Below are positions 16,486-22,794 of a stretch of 24,762 nucleotides of DNA, piece after piece (within the stretch, counting starts at the first letter, position 1; each line of letters opens with the position of its first letter). The stretch spans positions 1 to 24,762 of the forward strand of contig CAYGBW010000012.1 of NCBI GenBank assembly GCA_964348185.1, written 5' to 3'. The notes beneath the pieces are model-generated. The model was not told the origin of the DNA and ran no database searches. It was given only the letters and a program-made list of their open reading frames with translations. A program made the translations under genes and the position numbers. Origin of the DNA: CAYGBW01 sp964348185 (GTDB taxonomy: Bacteria; Desulfobacterota; BSN033; WVXP01).

Positions 16486-16521
16486 AGCTCCGGGATCCAA
16501 AATCCTTCCCCCCAGAAGAAC

Positions 16522-16556
16522 CCTCGCGCTCTGCGCTCGGTGCCTCTGGGGTAAAA
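16522..16556 (-). repeat. Degenerate caccgcagag-type repeat, second copy
   Basis: The minus strand here carries a CCCAGAGGCACCGAG...GCAGAGCGCGAG arrangement that loosely resembles the element at 5776-5796 in opposite orientation. It is degenerate and could be coincidence. Confidence 0.2.
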
Positions 16557-16613
16557 CAAACAGCCTAGAACACCCCTTCAGACGCCCTGAGACCCCTGAG
16601 CGAATCGCCCATT

Positions 16614-18860
16614 TTAGCCCTGCGGCGGCGGTGTTCTCGGAATAAGGAACGTTTTCTTATTGCTGGTCCCCTTCTTGGTCACAGATTCAGGCTCTGTATA
16701 ATAGGTGACCTGCCAGTCATAGTCCGTGACGCTGTCGTCCTCAACACGGAGCTTCCAGTCCTGCTTCTTCTTATCCTCAAAGACAAAGGTGGCGGGCGAC
16801 TCCCCTTCGACCACCTGGCCTTTATAGGTCAGGGTCACCTCGACGACAGGCGCACGATCGAATTTCACGAGCACCGGATTGACAGAGACATTCAAGTAAG
16901 GAGGACTCTCCCAGGAGACGGCCAGCGTCTGGCTTCCGTCCATCTCTTGCCAACCCGACTGGTCGTGGGTGCCGTCCTTGTAAAGGACAATTCGACGCCA
17001 CTCCCATCCCCGTTCATCTGGACTGATCAGCGCCACCTTCCAAACGGCAAAGAAGTCCGGCTTATTGATGGAGAAGTTTTTGGTGACCCCATAACCCGAA
17101 CGGTCCCGATACCGGAGATCGACAATCACCTGGTTGACCGCCTCGATCACACCGGCGGGCACCACAACCACCTGGAGCATGTCCACAAAGGTATCGTTGA
17201 TCACGATCTGCCTGTCCGTCGTGGTCAACGGCTCAGACTCCATCTCCTGGCCGCTTTTCAGGAAATACTTAGCCTGCCAATGGACGGGTTCCTCCTGGGG
17301 TTTGTATAGCCAGCGATCATAACTGGCACTTGGACCGTCCTTTTTGAGGATCAGGGTGGCTGATTCCTGATCGATGTCGTTACGCCGGTCTTCGTAGCTC
17401 ACTCTCACCTGAACCTGCTCGATCAGGTTTTCCCAATCCACCTGGCCGGCGAGAACATCCAGGGCCAACTGTCCGGGCCTCCCCACATTGATGTTCAACT
17501 CGCGGGTTTTCTCGGGCTGCCATGTCGTACTGAGCGTCGCCTCAGGGTTGCTCTTGAAGGCGACCTCATATCGGTACCGGTACTCCCGATTCCCATCCCG
17601 TAGCCTGGGGTTCCAGTGCCCAGGCGCATCGTCGTCGCTGTTAAACGTGAAGCTCTTGATTTCCCCCGCGTAATCGATGTCTACCTTGACAAAGGTGACC
17701 TCGCTGTAATCGGCAAAGGCTTTCACATTCAGGGACAGGGTCTTGAAGAAATCGTCCTCGAGATCGACTTCACGGACGTGTTCCGCGATTTGTTCCGGTG
17801 TCATGCCACTGAAGAAGCTCTCCAGGGTCGCCTGGGGATGGATCGTGTGCTCCACAAGTCCGGTCTGAGTGATGTTGATGTACAAACGGCTGCCCGCGAC
17901 CTGGTCGATCCTCTTGAGGCGGTAGACGTCCGACTCCTTGGAGTAGACGTCTGCAACGTCCGGGTAGGTCGGATCAAACTGGGTGATCCGTTCGAAGATG
18001 TTCTCCTGGAGCCATTTGGTCAGCTGTCCCATGGCAAAGCTACGGAGCTCCTCGATTTCATCGCTGTCTGCCGCATACTCCCCCGTATCGATTCGAATCG
18101 TCACGGCTTCGCTGCGGTCCAGATACTCGGTGTAGCTTTCATTGGTCGAGAAGTCATCCTCAGACCAGAAATGATCATCATAGTCGTGCACCAATTCAGA
18201 AACCGCATGATAGACTTCACGGACATTGCCATAGACCAGAATGCGTGCCGGGGGGAGACGGCGCATAAAGGAGAGCTCGTACTCGACCTGCACAGGGGTG
18301 AGGTCGATCCCCGTTCCCTCCGGGTTGACCAGGGTCCGCTGGAAATAGGTGGCTCCCGCCGGTGTCAGGGTCGCATTAAAGATCGCATTGTTGGCACCAA
18401 ACATGGAGGGTTTCCCCTCTGACAGCTTCCCTTTGACCAGGTTCGGATCGTTGACCACGTGGAACTTCACCGCACCATCCATCCACTGGGGCGCGGCAAG
18501 CTCAGCCTCTGGTCCGGTGTATCGATAGTCCTCAGCAGTGGCATCAATCCCTTTTCTCCGGTTCCACTCGTCTTCCACCAGAGCCTGGAGTCGTCCCTGG
18601 ACTTGAGTCTCCTGCCCTGGGGTGAGGGCACACACGACGTCCAGGTTGACATACCCGCCTCCTGTGGGGAGATTCGGATCGGCCTCTCGATCCTGATCAG
18701 AGAACGCATACTTGGTCAGCAAAAAGACGGGCCTGCCTTTCCGGTTCTTCCGGATCCTCGGGACTTCTGGCAGGGGATAGAACTTGTAGAACAGCGTGTC
18801 GTCCCGATAGACGATGACCTGTAGATCGTTATAGACGATGTTATTGGCCAGTACTAGCAT
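16614..18860 (-). CDS. Gene D: large beta-rich paralogue
   Basis: This 748-residue member has the signature in variant form, 'VIVYRDDTLFYKFYPLPEVP' (15-34). It continues with 'TGGGYVNLDVV' (66-76), 'APQWMDGAVKF' (123-133), 'KPSMFGANNAIFNATL' (150-165) and 'VEYELSFMRRLPPARILV' (192-209), each matching E and G at the same order and spacing. The middle block 'IHPQATLESFFSG' (340-352) and 'LEDDFFKTLSLNV' (367-379) are also shared. Three C-terminal modules lie at about 464-557, 562-652 and 656-740. The chain ends 'IPRTPPPQG', a short Pro tail. There is an unusually acidic stretch around 222-270. No signal peptide or membrane segment is visible. The start has a strong GAGGAGGAG site just upstream of the ATG. 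Gene C ends 73 nt before it. No known family or enzyme motif is recognised. Confidence 0.85.
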   Translation of the reverse strand: MLVLANNIVYNDLQVIVYRDDTLFYKFYPLPEVPRIRKNRKGRPVFLLTKYAFSDQDREADPNLPTGGGYVNLDVVCALTPGQETQVQGRLQALVEDEWNRRKGIDATAEDYRYTGPEAELAAPQWMDGAVKFHVVNDPNLVKGKLSEGKPSMFGANNAIFNATLTPAGATYFQRTLVNPEGTGIDLTPVQVEYELSFMRRLPPARILVYGNVREVYHAVSELVHDYDDHFWSEDDFSTNESYTEYLDRSEAVTIRIDTGEYAADSDEIEELRSFAMGQLTKWLQENIFERITQFDPTYPDVADVYSKESDVYRLKRIDQVAGSRLYINITQTGLVEHTIHPQATLESFFSGMTPEQIAEHVREVDLEDDFFKTLSLNVKAFADYSEVTFVKVDIDYAGEIKSFTFNSDDDAPGHWNPRLRDGNREYRYRYEVAFKSNPEATLSTTWQPEKTRELNINVGRPGQLALDVLAGQVDWENLIEQVQVRVSYEDRRNDIDQESATLILKKDGPSASYDRWLYKPQEEPVHWQAKYFLKSGQEMESEPLTTTDRQIVINDTFVDMLQVVVVPAGVIEAVNQVIVDLRYRDRSGYGVTKNFSINKPDFFAVWKVALISPDERGWEWRRIVLYKDGTHDQSGWQEMDGSQTLAVSWESPPYLNVSVNPVLVKFDRAPVVEVTLTYKGQVVEGESPATFVFEDKKKQDWKLRVEDDSVTDYDWQVTYYTEPESVTKKGTSNKKTFLIPRTPPPQG

Positions 18861-18933
18861 AATCTCCTCCTCCTCTCTTTGTCTTTTGCACTCTCTTGTC
18901 TTTCCCCTTCATTGAACCCTGGTTATAACGACG

Positions 18934-20871
18934 TCAATCCAGCGATTTGAGCCGGTTGAGCCACTCGCTGTTAATCCTGAGTTTCTCCCGCTCCACCCTA
19001 AGCCATCGGCCGGTCTCAGCGGGCGGCGGTGAACGCCGGTCTTCCTTCATCAGAGCGACGAGATATCCTGGTGCGCCATTGGCAGGCGCCAACAGGTATA
19101 GCTTGGTCGGGAACGGCCCCAGTTCAACCAACCGAGCGCTCGGCGCACTCTCCATGGTGGGAGCGACCCACAAGGCGGTCCCCTCCGGTACGTCCGGGGC
19201 AACCGAAAGCCGTAGCTTTTTCACCTCCGGCCACTCGAGGGTGAAGGATCGCTCCTCGACCCTAGTCCACGCCCCGGTCAAGGCGGCGTCATGTTTCGAC
19301 GAGACAAACATGCTCCGAAGCCACGTCGTCCCGAGTTCCCCATCGAGATAGATCTCGGTCGCCTCGGTTTGCGCGATGTCAAACCGGCCGAGGTTCACCA
19401 TGGGGCCGGGCTCCCCTTGAGCCACCTCGACGGCAACGTCAATGTCCCTGTTCTTTGAAGGAACCGCCACGGTGAGCTTTGGAACGGTTTCTGGGTCTAA
19501 TCGGTTGTTCTGCCCCCAGCGCAGATCGATCGGGCAGGTGCCACGCATGGCGTCGCCCATACGGTAGGACAGGGACGCAGGAACCGTCTCTTTCGGGGGA
19601 CGATCCGGATCCAACCAGCGCAGACCGCGGTACGGGGCTGTTGTTTCTCTTCTTACCCCTTCGAACCTCAGCACCCCGTCAGAGGGAGCGATATGGCCCG
19701 CAGAGCCCACCAGGCTGACCTCCAAGGGCAGCAGAGACTCCGGCCAGAACTTGGACGCCGTCACAGACAGGGAATCTTCCTTCAACGGCGGCGCGTCGAT
19801 GACCACAGTATTGTCAACCGCCTGGGGAGGAGGCAACAACAGGGAGACCGAATAGTCTCTGTGGAACGCCTCAGCCCAGACATGACCCGAAGAGGGCTTG
19901 TCCTCGGTGACGGCCTGACGGGTCTGCGACAGGACGGCTGTATACCATGGCTTGATTCCCCGCCCTTCGAGGGCCTCCCGTCCTGCTCCGTCAACGTAGA
20001 TGTTGACGCTGGTGATCCGGCTCCAGTCAAACCCCACCGCCACTTTGTACGTGCATTCCCCGGGAATGTGACCGAGTCGCTGTATGATGGGCAGGCGGTA
20101 GTGCAGGGCTGCCCGCGTCGCCCCCTGAACATCCGGCAGCCTGGACTGCACCCGTTGCGCTTTCACCGGCCGATCGATCAGATCGATCGGCGTCATTTCC
20201 TCTCGATAGGCGATATCGAGGACCGCACGCGCCACCGTAAACAGGAGTTCCCTCTTCAACGCATTGCCGTCTGGACCCTCGCTCTGTACCGTGAGTCTCC
20301 CCTCTTCCTGTTGGTGCTCCAGGACTTCGAGGACCAGTTGTTCGGCTGTCACAACGCGCCGGGTCTTAAATGCCTCCTCGACTGCGCGGTCCAGATCGTT
20401 CATCAAAACCGGAAAAAGGTGCCCTTCATCTTCGGTCCATTGGGCTTTTGTGATTGCCCCGTCCGCCTCGGCAGTGCACACAAGGTTTGTGGTCAGGGTC
20501 AGCTCATGGGGAACCCAGGGGATCGTGCTCAGATGGACCGATTTCTGCGCACCGAGCCCGCTGTTGGTGCCCTGGGAAAGCAGTCTGGGTCTCCCTCCCC
20601 AACTGCCCCAAAGCTTCACAGGTCCCGCAGCCCAGGGCACAGGGACGACCTCCTGACCCTGGAACTCACTCGGCAGCCGTCTCACATCCTCATCTGAAGC
20701 GCCAAACTCCAGTTCAGAGATGAATCGGTGGTGCCCACCGGGGTCCCTCTGGAAATCGAGACGAACCACACGGACTTCAGGGGGATGGAGATAGAAGCGG
20801 TTTTCCTCCTCACTGTCCGGGAACAGCATCGCTCCATTTGGCAGTTTGTTCGGCTGAATTCGTAGCATCAT
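18934..20871 (-). CDS. Gene C: divergent beta-rich paralogue
   Basis: This 645-residue member is more divergent. The N-terminal signature survives as 'AMLFPDSEEENRFYLHPPEV' (14-33). A 'VPVPWAAGPVKLW' stretch (76-88) takes the place of the 'P-x-W-x-D-G' block of D and E. A helical middle (about 155-240) separates it from a long beta-rich C-terminal half containing repeated short strands ('LRLSVAPDVPEGTALW') and the module-like ending 'GRWLRVEREKL'. I do not see the 'PSLYG' and 'APQG' blocks of D, E and G. There is no signal peptide. Its first ATG (20871) overlaps gene B's TGA by 4 nt. A GGAGG site inside the end of B is only 1 nt from the first ATG and 4 nt from the second (20868), so translation is probably coupled to B and may begin at the second. 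Membership of the family is inferred from the signature and position. Confidence 0.8.
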   Translation of the reverse strand: MMLRIQPNKLPNGAMLFPDSEEENRFYLHPPEVRVVRLDFQRDPGGHHRFISELEFGASDEDVRRLPSEFQGQEVVPVPWAAGPVKLWGSWGGRPRLLSQGTNSGLGAQKSVHLSTIPWVPHELTLTTNLVCTAEADGAITKAQWTEDEGHLFPVLMNDLDRAVEEAFKTRRVVTAEQLVLEVLEHQQEEGRLTVQSEGPDGNALKRELLFTVARAVLDIAYREEMTPIDLIDRPVKAQRVQSRLPDVQGATRAALHYRLPIIQRLGHIPGECTYKVAVGFDWSRITSVNIYVDGAGREALEGRGIKPWYTAVLSQTRQAVTEDKPSSGHVWAEAFHRDYSVSLLLPPPQAVDNTVVIDAPPLKEDSLSVTASKFWPESLLPLEVSLVGSAGHIAPSDGVLRFEGVRRETTAPYRGLRWLDPDRPPKETVPASLSYRMGDAMRGTCPIDLRWGQNNRLDPETVPKLTVAVPSKNRDIDVAVEVAQGEPGPMVNLGRFDIAQTEATEIYLDGELGTTWLRSMFVSSKHDAALTGAWTRVEERSFTLEWPEVKKLRLSVAPDVPEGTALWVAPTMESAPSARLVELGPFPTKLYLLAPANGAPGYLVALMKEDRRSPPPAETGRWLRVEREKLRINSEWLNRLKSLD

Positions 20872-22790
20872 CCCTCCAGGGGCAGGAAATCAAAAACAAG
20901 CTCCCGGGCCTGTCCCTCCGTCCAATCACCGACCAGCGGCTCCCGCCCTGATCCCTCCCTGAAGTGAATCTCTGTCTTCCACTGGTAGGCCAGAGGGGTA
21001 AACAAGTCCGGTCGCCAGATCGCCCAGAATGCCTCTGGCCGTTGCTCGTCGAGCAAGAAGAGTTCGCCCTCCGAGTCTGGCGGCGCTGAGGCGGCCTTCA
21101 ATCGGACGAGGAGGTGGGCCGCTGGAAAATCATCCCCCGTCACCATGGCAATTCGTAAGACGTCAGGTCGAACGACCTGGGTGTAAAAAGCCGTAACCAG
21201 AATCCGCTGCGTTGTAATCGGTGTCTTATCGAGGGTGACAACCGGACCAGCATCAACGCCCTCCGGTGGATGGACAAGGATGCGATAAAGCCTAAACCTG
21301 GCCCCCTCATGCTGATCAATGAGGACGAATCGGTCCGGCAGAGTTCTGGTCAGCCATATCGACTCCTGGACCGGGGGTTTGGGTTCATCGAGCCCCTCTT
21401 CTTCGGGTATCGTGATCAACTGCACCTCGACGCGACCGATGCCGTCAAAAGCATCCCCCTGTACCTCTAGGCGAAGGAAGGAGAAGCTGAACGTGGAAGG
21501 GGTCAGGGCAATGTAGGGGTTATCCGTCCGGTGTAGACCCAATCGAATCGGGGGTGGAGGCCAGCCGCCGCGCTCGGGGATACCGAAAAATGCCTCGAGG
21601 CCATAGTAGTAAGAAAAGGGTTCACCCCGGGGAACGATGGCCCAGTTCGTGCTGGTCATCTGTTCCGGTCCTTCAAACACGACCTCGTGGTCCTCCCAGG
21701 ACTGGCTCGTTCCAACATAGTGGAGCTTAACGATAATCTTACGGACCTGATGGGTGTCCACGGGTATCGTGCTGGTGATGTGGATGGGCATCGGTTTCAT
21801 TGGGGCAGGAACGGGTACCCGGGGAAACAGGTCTTCCCGTTCCTCTTCCTCCAGGGCGTTCCAGAATTCAGAAAACCTCCAGATGCCCTCCCAACGACCC
21901 TCTCCGATAACCGGAACACGCAGATCCCAGCTCAAACGGACGGTTTCCATCGCGGCCCCATCGCCGTTCAACCCGAGAAGATCTGTCCATTCCGTCAACC
22001 GTTTAAGGATAAAACGGTCTGTCTCGGTTTGCTCCCAACCGGCCTCAAGGAGTCTGAGCGATACCTCCTCCATTACGGACTGGTCAGCACCCTGCAAGGC
22101 GGGTGAAAAGGCCTTGGGAGTCTGTGTTGTCAGCCACTCCGTGTGAAGCTCAAGCAACGTTGCCCTGGGGATCGGTCTCTCGGCCTCGCCGTCTTCTTCA
22201 TCCTCGTCTTCTGGAAAAAGCGTTGCAAGCTTGGCCCTCATGGATTTCTCAAAATCGAAGGGGAGGAACGAAAACCTGACCGGAAATGTCGCACGGAGGC
22301 CTCGATAGGTCATTTTGACCTCCATGCTCAGGGCCTCGACCGGGAGATCATCAGCGCTCAGCAGGCTTTCCAACAGCCCTCCCTGGTCTTTGTCGAGTTC
22401 CAGGGCAACTCCCCGGATCTCACCCCCGATCACCCGGGTTTCATACCACGGCGAGTGAAGGGTATCCTGACCCTCCTCCGTGGGAATCACAAATCGAAGC
22501 CGTATCCAGGCGCGGTCAACAGGCAGGTGACTGACCACCAGAGTCTCGTTTGTTTCCTCATCTTCGGGTCTCCGGTTCACCTCGTCGATGTCAAGGCGGA
22601 GCCTCAACGTCAGCCGCCAACCCTGGGCGTACTGCCCGGCATAACCCAAAAGGGAGAATGCCGGCCTGCCCTGGCCATCCCGAACCACCTTGGCGTCGAG
22701 GGGCAAGAGGTACACGTGGTCGTGGGATTGATGATCCCGATAACCCATGATCGAGCCTTCCTTTTCGACCGTTCGACTAAAGGCCAACAT
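20868..22790 (-). CDS. Gene B: divergent beta-rich paralogue
   Basis: This 640-residue member has 'MGYRDHQSHDHVYLLPLDAK' (15-34), lining up with the signature of G, then 'GRPAFSLLGYAG' (41-52), like the 'DGVPEFIFLKY' of G. 'SMEVKMTYRGLRATFPVRFS' (155-174) corresponds to the 'VVYDLKFLGMRPAFNVKV' block. An acidic run (191-204, 'LFPEDEDEEDGEAE') and a helical region follow. The C-terminal half is beta-rich and ends with 'LAYQWKTEIHF', then 'GDW' and 'ARELVFDF', the same aromatic-basic closing pattern as the modules in D, E and G. There is no signal peptide. GGAGAG lies 8 nt before the ATG at 22790, only 4 nt after gene A's stop. An alternative ATG 14 codons on (22748) also has a good purine site (AAGGAAGG). 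The family role is unknown. Confidence 0.82.
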   Translation of the reverse strand: MLAFSRTVEKEGSIMGYRDHQSHDHVYLLPLDAKVVRDGQGRPAFSLLGYAGQYAQGWRLTLRLRLDIDEVNRRPEDEETNETLVVSHLPVDRAWIRLRFVIPTEEGQDTLHSPWYETRVIGGEIRGVALELDKDQGGLLESLLSADDLPVEALSMEVKMTYRGLRATFPVRFSFLPFDFEKSMRAKLATLFPEDEDEEDGEAERPIPRATLLELHTEWLTTQTPKAFSPALQGADQSVMEEVSLRLLEAGWEQTETDRFILKRLTEWTDLLGLNGDGAAMETVRLSWDLRVPVIGEGRWEGIWRFSEFWNALEEEEREDLFPRVPVPAPMKPMPIHITSTIPVDTHQVRKIIVKLHYVGTSQSWEDHEVVFEGPEQMTSTNWAIVPRGEPFSYYYGLEAFFGIPERGGWPPPPIRLGLHRTDNPYIALTPSTFSFSFLRLEVQGDAFDGIGRVEVQLITIPEEEGLDEPKPPVQESIWLTRTLPDRFVLIDQHEGARFRLYRILVHPPEGVDAGPVVTLDKTPITTQRILVTAFYTQVVRPDVLRIAMVTGDDFPAAHLLVRLKAASAPPDSEGELFLLDEQRPEAFWAIWRPDLFTPLAYQWKTEIHFREGSGREPLVGDWTEGQARELVFDFLPLEG

Positions 22791-22794
22791 GCCG

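Noticed and set aside
17616..18422. A 268-residue plus-strand frame antisense to gene D
   Set aside because: It is an antisense shadow without a ribosome binding site.
19693..20697. A 334-residue plus-strand frame antisense to gene C
   Set aside because: It is an antisense shadow with heavily Arg/Gly/Pro-biased content. Gene C has a coherent family signature and coupled start.
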